Positions 44,051 to 56,496 of a DNA stretch of 64,000 bases are shown piece by piece. This DNA comes from Yponomeuta sedellus (taxonomy: Eukaryota > Arthropoda > Insecta > Lepidoptera > Yponomeutidae), in contig OW203730.1 of the NCBI GenBank assembly GCA_934045075.1, forward strand, positions 10,220,692 to 10,284,691, given 5' to 3'. The notes below the pieces were generated by a model that had not been told where the DNA came from, did no database searches, and was given only the letters and a program-made list of their open reading frames with translations. How positions within the stretch are numbered: the stretch's first letter is position 1; each line of letters begins with the position of its first letter. The translations under genes and the position numbers were made by a program.

Positions 44051-45154
44051 CTTTATCAAAACTTTTGTGGCTTACTTGTATCTTTTTCTTCCCTCCTCCT
44101 ACCTTATTTGTATAGGTAGACGTAAAATATGACATTCCTTTGATCAGTAAATTTTTGCTTCGTTCGAATAGTTATTCTGTTGTGTGAGCAATTAAATCTT
44201 GAAACATGCATTAAAGGGAAGTTGTTCGATTTTTTTTCTGTACTTATTACTTTAAAAACTTATTTGTTACCTAATGTCGTGTTTCTTAGGGCCAGTTTCT
44301 GAATTGAGAATTTTGATAAGTAAGATAATTATTTATTTGCACTTTTTGACACACACACACACTTTTTCAAACAAACAACAAACAGAACCAAAAGCTTAAA
44401 ATAATACGTAAAAGTTATGCATGCCTGACTTAAGACAACAAAAATATTTGCCATGAAAACCATTGTATGCGTGTGTGTGATGCAGCAGTACAAAATGGCC
44501 GTATCTCAGCGTGATTATCTGCTTGGTAGAACAGATCGCTGATTTTCAGCTACAGCCTGGAGGATGTGAACGGAATGTGTCTGTTGTCAGTTTTGTTAGT
44601 GAACGTATCGTTACTATATGAGTGATCTTCATAATCTTTTTCAATTCAATTCGAATCTGATCGAATCAAACTGGTTCATAATATATATCCATCGAATGAA
44701 ATCAAACCTATTACAATAATGTTAACACAATTTAGTCAAATTCAATTCGCTTTAGCTAGATTTAGTTTATTTCGATTTTATTCATTAACTTAAATCAGCT
44801 CAGTTTTATTTTATTTAAATAACATTCAATTCGATTCAAGTTATTCGATTAAATTCAATTTCAAAATAATTTTAAGTTAATCCATTTTATTTCATTTCAT
44901 CATTATTTAAATGTTATGTTATTAATTAAATTAAGTAAATAAATAAATGTTGTGCTGTCTCTTCGAATTTCTCAAAAAAGAGCGTGACAGAACGTTACTT
45001 AAGTAACTCAAGTGTCCTATTGAAATTCTCAATTTAAAAACCGGCCCTACAATCGTGAAAGAAATTCTTATTGGTAGTACAGTGATTACTTCCAAAAAAC
45101 ATACAGGGTTGGGATGACGGTAAATATCTACATTGCGCATTCGATTTCAGGACT

Positions 45155-45290
45155 GGCGAATGTTTCGCGAAAAAACCCCGAGGTCTTGGATGTTTACATG
45201 TTTGTGATGTCGGATGTCGTTGTTTCTGGTTTCCACGAAAGGTCATGGTTCTATGGGGCCAGAAGCAATGTATGTGCCTGTATGTAAATC
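45155..45290 (+). mobile_element. SINE family H, second copy
   Basis: AAAAAACCCCGAGGTCTTGG, ATGTTTACATGTTTGTGATG, GGGGCCAGAAGCAATGTATG. The tRNA head is missing. Confidence 0.6.
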
Positions 45291-45472
45291 TGAAATTGAT
45301 CTGTACATTAAGTACAAAACAAACTAATTGTCAAAATACAGGACCACATAGTTTGGCAATTAGTTGAATTGATAATTGTACCATTAGGCTTTAAGTGATT
45401 TTGTAAAGCCCTCAAGGCTTATAATACCATTCCTAAATGTTGTTCTTTATGGTGAGAAATAAACATTTACTT

Positions 45473-45576
45473 TACTTACTCACTCACTCACTCACTCACT
45501 CACTCACTCACTCACTCACTCACTCACTCACTCACTCACTCACTCACTCACTTGCTTACTTACTTACTTACTTACT
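45473..45576. repeat. (ACTC)n then (ACTT)n microsatellite
   Basis: About 75 bases of CACT units followed by CTTA units. No element boundary is evident. Confidence 0.9.
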
Positions 45577-47570
45577 GTAAATGTTATGTTAATGTGTGCG
45601 AGGCGCTAGAATGGCTTAACATTTTCATCCATTTCATGCTTTCTTTACAACTTCTAGTAAGTCTTAACCCTAATAATCTCTCGCGGTGGAAAAACTTAGG
45701 TCTAAGTTCAGTGATTCTCGAGAGCCCAAGTTCAAATAAAATGCTCACTGTTCCCATGTTTTATTGAATTTCGGTGTGGTTTTTCATTTATTCTTTTTTG
45801 CGCTTTTCGACAACGAAATCTATCATGAAAACCAGGTGGTTAAATGAGCATCCATGTACAAATAAAATGCTCACTGTTCCCGTATTTTGTTGAATTTCGG
45901 TGTGATTCTCAATTCTTTATTGTGCTTTTCGACATGAAAATCTGTCTTGAAAACCAGTCGGTTAAATGAGCAACGCTTTTCTTCAAAGGGACAATGGCAT
46001 TGTATTGAAGGCTTCAAGTCATTGTTGTTCGGAATACCACAGTCGCGATGCCCGTTATGAAATGTAAGGTTCTTAAAGATTCTGGACTCCCGAGGGTCTT
46101 TACGTGAAAATCTCAAGTCGTTTTCCATTATATCTTCTTCATCTTTTTGTGTACGTATGTGCGATAGCTTACGTCGACCTAACGCTATGACTAGTTGACG
46201 TAATGTGATCGCATCAAGAATACTTAACTTAATTCTTACTTACCATAGTCTTACCTTGATCATTACCATAGACATATATGTATATATGATAAATATTAAT
46301 TTTTTTTTTTTTTGTTTTTTTTTTTTTTTTTAAACTTTACTTATATTTAAATATTCATATTTAAATATAAGTATGCGAATGCCTTTTTTTTATGTGAATA
46401 TGTATATATATGCACAAACATGTATTATTTATTGATATTAATCGCTAAGTTGGCCTAACTATAAACAATAATTTAATTATGTTTATATACGTTTATTATT
46501 ATGTTATCTGTATTTATTGTTGTGTTGAATGTATTTATTATAATGTTTTATTTATTACTTTTTAACAGGCCACGCCGCGCTCTCACTTAGGGCTTTCGGT
46601 ACTGACTGAAAATCAGCGCTGAGGGTTCACGCCCCCAGCACTGAGTCAGCGGCCATTTGCAGCAGCAGAGACACACAGCGACCAAGTTTGTAAAGTGTTA
46701 TTAGTTATTTTTACTATCTATACTTTGTCTTGAATTTTTAATTAATTTGTGTGTAACTGTTATTGCAATATGTTTTTCTTTCTTTTTCAAAATCAAGTCC
46801 ACTCAAAATAAATGTAGATTAATTTAACCCGGTCGTTTTAGCGTCGTTTGACAGATTAATTTCCTTGCCCAAAATGCTCTCGTCCAACTTTTCAATGACT
46901 TTACGAGGGTTGGAAACTAAAATATAAATTGTGTTCTCTTTTACAAACCGTAAGTGCCGTAAGCTATTTCGTGTTGGTCACGGAATAAAAACATATTTCA
47001 TAACACTGTGTAGTTGACACCACATCAACCTCTACACGCGTACACTCTATTCAGTTACGTTACAGGCGACTTTGCATTAAAAAATGTTAATTTTACGAGA
47101 TTTGTTGTTTTATAATTTCAAAAGGATTTGAGCACTTTGTGATTAAAAAAAAAAGAAATACATAAAAAAATTATGTACTTGAGACTCGATTTTATAAAAC
47201 GATTTATCTATATATTAATTCTTTTTAGTTTTATTTTGATCCAACCTCGCTGTGTTTGAGTTAGATTCATTGTTTGTTTATTTTAGAGAAAGATTATTCA
47301 CTGTCACGTTTATCGCTTTATTCGAGTATTTTATGTAGTTGTTTCGATTGGTGCGCAAAATTGTGTTGCCAAACTTTTGTTATGTTAACATAATACTGTG
47401 TAAGTATTTAAATACGGATTTGTCACGACTGCAGTAATTTCAAAAATATACCTACAAACTACCCCTCCTGGATGCAGGGCTGAGTTTCCGCTTCGTTTAA
47501 TGTTTAAAATTATGCAATTTGTGTCATTTTACATGTAATACTTTTAAATTAATGGACTTATTAAAAAAAC
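45577..47570. other. No gene recognised; LINE-like fragment inside
   Basis: Contains two related AT-rich segments (45733-45780 and 45862-45905 share AAATAAAATGCTCACTGTTC) and a T-rich run at 46300-46331 beside a palindrome of TTATATTTAAATATTC. A LINE-like 3' end lies at 46570-46825 (TGACTGAAAATCAGCGCTGA to AAAATAAATG). The rest is unassigned. Confidence 0.45.
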
Positions 47571-47572
47571 AA

Positions 47573-47796
47573 CATACATACATACATACATACATACATA
47601 CATACATGCATGCATGCATGCATACATACATACATACATACATACATACATACATACATACATACATACATACATACATACATACATACATACATACATA
47701 CATACATACATACATACATACATACATACATACATACATACATACATACATACATACATACATACATACATACATACATACATACATACATACATA
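47573..47796. repeat. (CATA)n microsatellite with a CATG interruption
   Basis: The array of CATA units is interrupted by CATGCATGCATGCATG near 47605. It abuts the CATA-tailed repeat that follows. Confidence 0.95.
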
Positions 47797-47945
47797 ACCT
47801 CACGCCTGTATCCTAGAGGGGTAGGCAGAGACCAGGGACTGCCACTTGCCACGATCCTGACAGATCACCTTCGCTTCATCAACGTTCATAAGTCGTTGCA
47901 TGCACGCACGCCGGTTCCGGGTACTTTTTATCTTTCCCTTTGCTA
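47796..47945 (-). mobile_element. CATA-tailed repeat, copy that generated the array
   Basis: CCTCACGCCTGTATCCTAGA, GGGGTAGGCAGAGACCAGGG, CACGATCCTGACAGATCACC and GTTCATAAGTCGTTGCATGC. On the minus strand the (TATG)n run is at the 3' side, as expected for a retroposon tail that later expanded. Confidence 0.65.
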
Positions 47946-48613
47946 ATACATCCCCTATTTGGTCGATGTTAATCCGTCCAGGACGTCCCTTACCAGCCCA
48001 AAAAAAACAACTTTATAAATTAACGGTCTTATTTATAAAATCAGGTATAATCGAAAGCACTCCTTAGAGTCAGTTTAGTATCTTCTTCTTCAAGCTATAT
48101 TATGTAGTCCACTGCTGGACATAGCCCTCCCCTAATGAGTGCCATAGCGCCCATTCTACAGCTTGCCGCAGTTTAGTATGGTTAAGTTTTTTCTTAAAAT
48201 CTCTACCACAGACAATTTTAGCGAGCGTTTTAGAATGTATTAATTGCGTTTTCATAAAAAAGTCCGTATGACTTCATGATTTATAAATACTCCTCGTAAA
48301 GCGCATTAATGGATTCATGAGTTTACCTGTGGATATGTCAAAAATGCTTTTGTTCCTGCAATGACGTAAATTCTTTTCTTTCACAGTAAATTCTTTGTGG
48401 TGTGGTCAAGTTTCTATGTTTTTTGTCAAAAATGTTTTATTTCTTGAAATGTACCTAGCTTGTTTGTATCAACATAATTAAAGTTTTACTTTATAAGTCA
48501 TATTAAGTTAGGACCCTGTCCATGGTTATTCATCCACAACATCAAAAACTAACGCTTAGGGCCAGTTTTTGAATTGAGAATTTTGCTAAGTAAATACTTC
48601 ACGATATCGATCG

Positions 48614-48976
48614 ATATCAACCCTTGTATGTCCCCACTGCTGGGGCACGGGTCTCTTCCTGCATCGCAGGAAACTTAGGCCATACTCCACCACGGGGGCC
48701 AAGTCAGGGTTGGTGGAGGATTGTAAGACAGTGGCGGGTCTTACTGTCAGAAGTTATCAAGCCGCCCATAAGGCCTCTGACGTGGCTTAACGACTGTCAT
48801 TACATGACAGCCGGCACCAACGGCTTAGCGTGGCTTGCAAAGCACGGAAGCGCTCGGAAAAAATGCCACTAGCGGTAGTCACGGGACCGCCACATCCCGC
48901 ACCTGACCACGCCTGTTGTTGCTTAACGCAAGTGATTGATTCCAATCACTCGGTTTGACTAGGCCACGAGCGTTTC
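48614..48976 (-). mobile_element. 5S-rRNA-derived SINE, near full length
   Basis: From TCAACCCTTGTATGTCCCCA to TAGGCCACGAGCGTTTC; all blocks are present. Confidence 0.85.
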
Positions 48977-49013
48977 ACTTCACTGTAGTTCTGTTTCTTC
49001 GAATTTCTCATCA

Positions 49014-49226
49014 CGTTAAGCCGTCGTTACCGGCCGTCATGTCATCGCAGTCGTAAAAGCCATGCCAGAGGCCTTATAGGCTTGATAACTTCTGACAGTA
49101 AGGCCCGCCACTGCCTTACAATGCTCCACCAATCCGGACTTGGCCCCCTTGGTGAAACATGGCCTAACCTTCTTGCGATACAGGAAGAGACCCGGGCCCT
49201 AGCATTGGGGACATACAAGGGTTGAT
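49014..49226 (+). mobile_element. 5S-rRNA-derived SINE, 5'-truncated
   Basis: CACGTTAAGCCGTCGTTACC to GACATACAAGGGTTGATAAC, 38 bases from the preceding reverse copy. Confidence 0.75.
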
Positions 49227-49229
49227 AAC

Positions 49230-51330
49230 AGCAGTTTAATAATTCTGCTCTGTATTAAAAGACTAATATCATATTTCTATTAAGGGTCTTCATAATTGCA
49301 GGTTTTGCTAAAACAAAAAGCCACTTCACTTCTGAAGATGACTGGTAGAACAATAGATAATAAGTCATCTGCCAGCACAAGAGGCCTCTTTAAGTTCCCT
49401 CGAGTGTAACCCACTTCACTTGCCATAGAGCCTTAGGAAAAACACTTGAACGTTTTCTAACCGTCACTGACGCTTTATTTGAGTGACCGCAAAACAGGTA
49501 AAATAATATAAGCGTGGTAAATATTCTTGACTTAATTCCGGAATCACTTACTTGATTTACTCCTTTTTTGAATTTCCAGAATCAAGTCAAGAATGTATGG
49601 CGCTATGGTGCTTATTAGGGGAGGGCTATGTCCAGCAGTGGTTTAATATAACCTGAAGAAGAAGTTAAGAATGTGAAGTTTACGAAACTGTTGTTGGATA
49701 ATATTGTATCTGGAAAATATGGAAGAGCACTAAATTCCACTTAATGAGAGTCTCGGAATTAAGTTAAGAAAGTTTAGTCTTTACGAAAGTATTATTGGGA
49801 AATATTGTATCTAGAAAATATTGGAAACTAGGTAACTACACCGAAATTTCATATATATCTATACCTATAATGTCTTTAAGTTTGGCATTATTTCTAGGTT
49901 TTTGATTCCCTTGTCTGGTATGGGACCTGGACCAGTAAATATCTCGTGAGAAAGTTATTATAACGATTTCCTCAATTCCGGATTCATTTACTTGATTTGG
50001 AAATTTTTACCAAGTGTCGTAAGTGTCATTTAACCGTGACGAATTTTCTCGCCACTCATCACTTTACATTAACTTATCTCATGCATATCAGAGGGACAAA
50101 TAGCAAATAGCTGTACGGATTTATCTGATTTGACCTTCTCCGAACTGTCAGATACATACTTATTTTGACACCTGATAGAGTGCTAAGTTACGTAATACAA
50201 AAGCAGGACTTTCCTTTTGCCACGATCTCGGCCAATCAATGACCATTTTTTTTGCTTTGAAACGACTTACGAAGTAATATATTATACAACAATGCTTTGA
50301 TAATAGATTGGCCAATAAATCAGATAATAAATTAGGGTTAGCCTATGTCCACCCTAAAGGGCCATTCTAAATACCGGTGAAAGAATTTTAAAAATAGAAT
50401 AAGTAATTTTGGAGATTACCCCTATATGCAAACATAATATGGAATTTTCATCTTAAGTATAGATAAAGGCAGAATCAATACCTTCGACCACTTTGTACTG
50501 CAACGCCCAATGGCTTATTAGTTGACATTGACTTAAATGCTTCCCATCAAAACAAAAGAAAACAGGAGAAGTTTATTACTACGTGTATTATTTGTGGGCA
50601 AAAGCAGTTTTTTACCAATTTACATACTAGTAGTAGATCAAAACTGAAAGCAAACCTTTCTTTCTCCGTTTTTTACGTTAAAAGATCACAAAACATTAAA
50701 ACTAATGCAGGTGCACAATCTGACGACTAGCATTAAAATGAAAAAATTACTTTGCTATATTCCGCCAAATTTTTTTGCCGGAATTTAGCAAAGTAATTTT
50801 CTCATTTGAATCCTATTATGGATTTCCGCAAAGTAACGCCTGATTACAATCTGACGAATCCGGTTTCACTTACTTGTTTTTTGTCGGAAGAGTCCGACCA
50901 GGCTTCGTTCTGATTTGCAGAGCTTAACCATGGTGAGAAGAGGAGCGTTGTCGTCATTGATGGTGTAAAAAACACTTTAAAGAATAGTGTTTTTATAAAT
51001 GACACCGTAAGATTAAACTGTTACGGCAACTTCAGTTCAACAAAAAACCCCTCTACCGGGATAGAGCAATTTCCTTAGCTTGTTTATATAAATATACTAC
51101 TCGAGAGGAGCGTCTCATTCGGCAATCTGAATCATTTATAAGGGACACACTTTACTACGAAAAGGAATAAATCATTCATAGAACCTTTTTGGGACCCTAG
51201 GAGCGTTTTGTCCGATGACTGCGACATGTTTATTATCACGCGGTAAAGAAACATTTTAAATCGACGTATTAGTTAATAAACATTTGCAGTTTAATTTTTT
51301 ATTAACTGACTGAAGCTTTTATTTATTTTT
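49230..51330. other. No gene recognised; short dispersed motifs
   Basis: ATTCCGGAATCACTTACTTG and close relatives occur at 49541, 49976, 50875 and 54961. A LINE/SINE tail (GGGGAGGGCTATGTCCAGCA) is at 49619, matching 25509 and, inverted, 48110. An inverted repeat (TGAAAAAATTACTTTGC / GCAAAGTAATTTTCTCA) lies at 50738-50803. Confidence 0.45.
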
Positions 51331-51469
51331 TTCTTTAGCCTATATTCTTCCTACTGCTATGCAATGGCCTTCTCTCAGAAAGTGAGTATAGGCTTAGTTA
51401 CCACGCACAATTTCAAACGCTAAGATTAGATTAATATACTTAATTAATTTATTATGCTTTATTGCACGC

Positions 51470-51900
51470 GAAACATTTAACAGGACATTACATAAGAAAT
51501 AACATGTACAAAGGCGAGCTTATCTCTGAAAGAGATTTATTCCAGCAAACCTTAGAGAGTCGGAGAAGCAGTAAAAAGCGGGTCTATATACGTGTACAAA
51601 ATATACTACAAAAATATTGAATAACCTACCTAACTATGAAAGAAAGAAATAAACTACGTAAATTAAAAATAAATACATAAATATATAGCTCAATGTTATG
51701 ACAGAGATAGATAATGCTCTTTCAACCGCTTCTTAAATGTGCCAGCATAAGTGCCTAGCCATAAATGTGCTAGCAGATATGCGCTAGTCCCACTAGCGCA
51801 TATCTTTTTTGGCAGCGCGTTCCACAGCCTGACCGAATGGACCGTGAAGGAGTCACCGTAAGCGCCACTATTATGAGCAGGGATTTTAAGAAGGTGAAAT
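51470..51900 (-). pseudogene. LINE ORF2 C-terminus and 3' UTR fragment
   Basis: On the minus strand, SGAYGDSFTVHSVRLWNALP and then TFKKRLKEHYLS match the closing segment of many insect LINE reverse transcriptases (SFxVRxVRLWNxLP ... FKxxLK). The frame ends near 51696. After it comes the 3' UTR with GATAAGCTCGCCTTTGTACA and a short A-rich end, which is the same 3' UTR as at 9575 and 24000. Upstream it is truncated by the SINE at 51903. Confidence 0.7.
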
Positions 51901-51902
51901 AC

Positions 51903-52046
51903 TTTGTGCCTTAGGGCGGCTTGAAAACTTCTGACAGTAAGATCAGCCACTAGTCTTGCTAGCCTCCACCGGACTTGGCCCCCGTGGTGGAGTATGGCCT
52001 ATATCTTCCTCGAGGAAGAGACCCGTGAGGACATAACGGGTTGATG
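51903..52046 (+). mobile_element. 5S-rRNA-derived SINE, variant subfamily fragment
   Basis: GCCTTAGGGCGGCTTGAAAA to GGTTGATGGTGGTGATGATG; it joins the LINE fragment without a spacer. Confidence 0.7.
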
Positions 52047-52159
52047 GTGGTGATGATGAAAACACTTTACCGCATACCATACATTTTCAGAGCATATGGA
52101 AAACTGCGGTATGTGAAATCCTGAGACTTTAGGTTTCCTCACCAAATTTTCCTTCACCG

Positions 52160-52435
52160 TTCCTAAGTTTGAAGTTGTAGTAACTAGTAGGTAAAGGTAG
52201 GTGGTAGGTAAGGCAAAGTAGGTAGTCGGGGCTGTAAGTGATGCAATTTGCTTAAGCCAGATGTCGCTGCCTGTACGTAATACAGAGAATAGTGTAAAGA
52301 GGTTCGAAATTTCACTGATGCCGGTGAGTCGCCCATTGGCTCAATTGGTAGAGCGCTGGCACGGATAGCCAGAGGTTGCGGGTTCCAATCCCGGCATGGG
52401 TGAAATTTTTAGCCTCTAAATAGGTTTTTAAACTA
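52160..52435 (-). mobile_element. tRNA-bearing SINE-T, tail missing
   Basis: Contains the R region (GTAGTAACTAGTAGGTAAAG, CAGATGTCGCTGCCTGTACG) and the tRNA module in the sense that reads on + (GCCCATTGGCTCAATTGGTA, GGTTCCAATCCCGGCATGGG). It stops at AGGTTTTTAAA without the tail hairpin. By comparison with 56947-57261 the retroposed RNA would read on the minus strand. Confidence 0.7.
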
Positions 52436-52624
52436 GGTTTAACTTAGAAATATTTTTTTTTCTTACCAGCTGCCAGTTTGCCAAACATCGCGACATCTCG
52501 CTCTAATCTTATCGCGGAGAGCGAGATTAAGAATTGTTAAGCGGCTGGCTTTAAATAGTTTTTTTTAATGATACACGACTGTGTCTACCACACATTCATC
52601 ACATGCGTAATCAGTTTTAACTTA

Positions 52625-52702
52625 AAACGTCTATACTATTCTTATTTTTAATGCACTAACCCGTGCTAAGGACAGTTTTTAAAATAGGTTTTTAAAACGT
52701 CT
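52625..52702. mobile_element. SINE-T tail joined to body end
   Basis: Reverse tail (AATGCACTAACCCGTGCTAA) directly followed by AAAATAGGTTTTTAAAA in the forward sense, as if the whole middle of a fold-back copy had been deleted. Confidence 0.6.
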
Positions 52703-53347
52703 GTCAACAATATATTTTTTTTAATTAATTTTAAGTTTGTTCGTTAGCTTCTTTTCCGCATACTCTATTAAATAATTGTGAAAATGACATTTTTGAATAT
52801 ATAATGAATAGAATTATTAGAATTGAAATACAGATATCATGATCAATCTGCTCATTTTCTGTTTAAGTAACCATATTTTCAAGGCCGTTTAAGAACTTAC
52901 GGCCTTGAAAATATTTACTACTTTCTAAAATAACCTCTTACACATCAACCCATTGTATCCGTGTGTATCGTAAAGCCTATTGGACCGTTATTCTGCCAGA
53001 CTCAGCTAATTAACATGTCATTCCGCTATAGATCTAGCAGCTGTGATTGCCGGATAGCACTAGACTAATTAATCCGAATGATATTGTTGGGTTTTGGCCT
53101 AAGCCTTGCTCATAGAGGGTTGCGCAATGCACATAAACTAGAATATGGTCAATATTGCAAAGGGTCAAGGGTTATATGATAAAACAGCGATCACGATAGT
53201 GATATTCATTCCACCCGTACCGACTCGACTACGGATTCTTGCTGTGTGTGGTCTACATGCAGTAGAGTCTATCGCTCTCCAATTGGACTTTTTAGGCATT
53301 CAGTTAAGTGTTAAACTCTTAACACTACCTTAATTAGCAAAGATCTA

Positions 53348-53685
53348 TCGATATCTAACCCTTGTATGTCCCGACTGCTGGGGAACGGGCCTCTTCATTC
53401 ATCGCAGGAAGGTTAGCCTATACTCCACCTCGGGGGCCAAGTCCTGGTTGGTGGAGGATTGTAAGACCGTGGCGGGTCTTAATGTCAGAAGTTATCAAGC
53501 CACCCATCTGGCTTCTGACATGACATAACGACTGCCATTACATGACAACCGGCTCCAACGGTATAATGTGCCTTGCGAAGCACGGAAACGCTCCGAAAAA
53601 TGCCACTAACAGTAGTTACGGGACAGTCACCCATCCTGGTAGCTGACCAGGCCTGGTGTTGCTTAACTCAAGTGATTGACTGTAA
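53348..53685 (-). mobile_element. 5S-rRNA-derived SINE copy
   Basis: From CGATATCTAACCCTTGTATG to TGTTGCTTAACTCAAGTGAT; the 5S-like head is truncated. Confidence 0.75.
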
Positions 53686-54399
53686 AAGATTTAAGATGAC
53701 GATGATTGATTTCATGCTGGTGCAAACACATTGCACCTCTCTACAGATACTAGCACTTCCCACCTAAATTTTAGTCTATATTTACCAAAGTGTAACAAAA
53801 TAAGTAATAAGTATTTTTATTCATAAAGATGATAAGTACATTACACTTAGCATCAAGTTACACTTTAATTTAATATAAAAGTAATATGTGTGAATATGCT
53901 AAGATGAGGAGCCTCTGCTTCCTAAAAGAGGGATGAGACCCTGTAGCTTAGGGTAAGCAGTGCTCATCCTCAGTTATATGATACAATATATAATAAAATG
54001 TAAAAAAGAGGTTGTCTTTAGTTTTAGTAGAATATTAATTACTAAGTTTAGTAGTGTGTGTGCGTGTGTGTGAATCAGACATATGCAAATACACAAAACT
54101 AATACACAGTATTGGCAAAAATTAAGGGCCCTCTCGTGAACCCTTACTAATAAAGGGCAATCTGTAAAGTGGTTGGATCGGCAAAGTTTATATTCCAAGT
54201 TAATTACATTACACGTAGATGCCCACACGAGGATTTAGAAAGGTGTCAGCTAACCGCGTTATAATGCCAGATAAATGGACAGATAAGCCCGGTTCCGATC
54301 CGGATAGAAACTTAGTCCGTTCGAAGAACTTCCGAGAGTTATTGCTTTTTAATCTCACGTTTCTATCCAAATTATATTAAAGATCACTACTCGGTGCAT

Positions 54400-54555
54400 A
54401 AGTAGTTCAACTATGGTGTTCAAATACCTTAGCTCTTGAAATGGCCCATCCACGGTGGGCACGCGTAGTAATTAAGGCCGTACTCTCTCTCTCTCTCTCT
54501 GAGAGAAGGCCTTTACTCTACAGTGGGACGTTTATAGGATACATAAAAAAACGTA
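54400..54555 (+). mobile_element. SINE family B 3' part
   Basis: CAAATACCTTAGCTCTTGAA, CCATCCACGGTGGGCACGC, a (CT)n run, GAGAGAAGGCCTTTACTC and GTGGGACGTTTATAGG. Confidence 0.6.
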
Positions 54556-54784
54556 ATCCAACAAAGTACGCACTGGCTGCCTTAGCAGTAGATACGAGTA
54601 TTTTGTCTATGTTGTGAGCGAATTGATGACTGTTAAATTTAATTATGGTCTGTGATTTAAGACTGCTGCCGCGTTTAACATATTATAATAATAATAAAAG
54701 TTTATTTCAGGCCAATGATCCGTAGTTATAAGTATACTACATATCTCACGTTCGTACATTTTAGAATATTTATCACTATTTTTT

Positions 54785-54955
54785 TTTAAAAAAACCTATT
54801 TAGAGGCTAAAAATTCCACCCATGCCGCGATTCGAACCCGCACACTCTGGCTCTCCGTGCCAGCGCTCTTTCCAACTGAGCTAATGGGCGACTCACCGGG
54901 ATCAGCGAAATTTCGAAGCTCTTTGCAATATTCTCTGTATTACGTATTTAGTTAC
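54785..54955 (+). mobile_element. SINE-T copy, 5' part
   Basis: Reads AACCTATTTAGAGGCTAAAA, then the tRNA module in antisense (TTCGAACCCGCACACTCTGG, CCAACTGAGCTAATGGGCGA), then CACTATTC-like R sequence; 3'-truncated at TTACGTATTTAG. A T-rich/A-rich run precedes it. Confidence 0.65.
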
Positions 54956-55486
54956 TTAGTTCCGGAATCACTTACTTCAATTTCTGTCGGAAGAATCCAA
55001 TCAGGGGATTAGATATTTTTAAGGGTTGTACAAAAATTTGTATATGTATTTGATAAATATGGTTTGAAGCTTTACTAGATAGTAAAATTACGAACGTTTT
55101 AAATAAATTAATCCTTAGTTTATACGTTAATTGTAAATACTGCACCATATCATGTCATGCCTATTACTTATTAATAAATAAATTATTCTTATTCTTATGT
55201 ATTGATTTAGTTCCTATTTTTTCCACCTCAATTAGTTTAAAAAGAAGTTGCCACTAAAGTTATTTAAAAAACTTTTTTCAGTAATTAAACATCTTAGAAT
55301 GTGTGAGCGAGACAATTGATAGACCTACGTAACAGGAGGCTAAAAACTAGAATACCCTGTGCTATGGTAACCGGACAAAGATTTCACGTATGGAAATATA
55401 TAAATATGTATTGAATAGTATTTCGCAATTAAACACTACATTATACTTTATTATTTTTTGAACTAAAACTTTCGTAAGCACAACAC

Positions 55487-55824
55487 ATTGTAGACTTTTA
55501 GTCCGGATATCGAAATCGACACTGCAAGAACGAAGATGTCGTGAGCTGTGTCTGTGCCATCATGCCTAGTGGCATTGACGACGGGAAAGCAGTAGGCGCT
55601 GCGGCGCAAGCCAGCGGGAATCCCCCGCAGCCAGTGTCGGCACCCGCCCCACCTATCTCGGCGCGGGCGCGCCGCGCGCTTGCCCGTAGTGTGAGACAAG
55701 CAACCGACGACGCGAGCTCCGTCTCTGCTCACCATGATTAAGCTCTGCGAATCGGAGCGAAACCTGGTCGGACTTTTCCGATATAACAACACCCGTAAGT
55801 AAATCCGTACTAAAAGTCTACAAT
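55487..55824. mobile_element. GC-rich 338-bp element with 22-bp terminal inverted repeats
   Basis: ATTGTAGACTTTTAGTCCGG plus AT at 55487-55508 is the reverse complement of 55803-55824 with one mismatch. The interior is markedly GC-rich (GGCGCGGGCGCGCCGCGCGC) in an AT-rich setting. It holds a 59-codon frame from the ATG at 55562 and a longer frame on the minus strand, plus a donor-like CACCC/GTAAGT at 55795. It may be a MITE, a MITE that captured an exon, or a first exon flanked by chance repeats. Confidence 0.6.
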
Positions 55825-56330
55825 TATACTTTATGTTTAATAATAAATTGTATCTTTAACAATCAACATAACAGTATAAATAAGCGCATTGTGAATGATA
55901 ATTTTCACTTACATAAAATTTATTTATAAATGCCTATTTATAAACGTATAAACTTAATTGAAAGGAGACAGGGAAACCCTAAGTAATATGAGATTACTTG
56001 TAACTACTTGAACTTAAGTAATTAAATAGGATCAAAATGCCAGATACAACGACACCACCAAATCACTTCAGTTGATTGAGTAGTAGTGGCAGCCTTGTGT
56101 TATAGTTTGACGCTCAGAAGTAGTTTGTCATTAGTTTCATAGTTAAGTTTTTAATTCGTAACCTATGAAGTATTTGTTGGAATTAGATTACTAACATTAA
56201 ATAGTTTGCTTTGTAGTATTGTAGAAACAAAAATTAAGCAAACAACAAGTCTACTAACAATAATACAAACAATAATCTACCCAAGATTATTTAAGAAGTT
56301 ATCCATAAATCTAAGGCTACGGCCATTGTT

Positions 56331-56485
56331 GTCTTTCCCGTGGGCTGGGCCGATTTATCTGTGAGGATGGTATAGGTGCTGGGCAAGCCTGGTCCATCTA
56401 AACAACAATGTTCCGGCGTCCGAGTTGTTCTTTCACCCTTCTAGTATGAGTCCAGGGGCCACTGGACGCTGTATAACCACATCAA
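56331..56485 (+). repeat. Dispersed repeat shared with 23700-23885
   Basis: CGTGGGCTGGGCCGATTTAT, GGATGGTATAGGTGCTGGGC and CACTGGACGCTGTATAA in the same order as the first copy. Confidence 0.6.
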
Positions 56486-56496
56486 ACGATTGAAAA

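Noticed and set aside
52629..52640. TCTATACTATT as a Helitron 5' end
   Set aside because: It is the edge of a SINE-T tail; other copies of that tail start differently and lack TCTATAC.
55562..55741. 59-codon basic, alanine/proline-rich frame as a host protein
   Set aside because: Lies wholly inside the terminal-inverted-repeat element and ends before the donor-like site; composition follows GC content.
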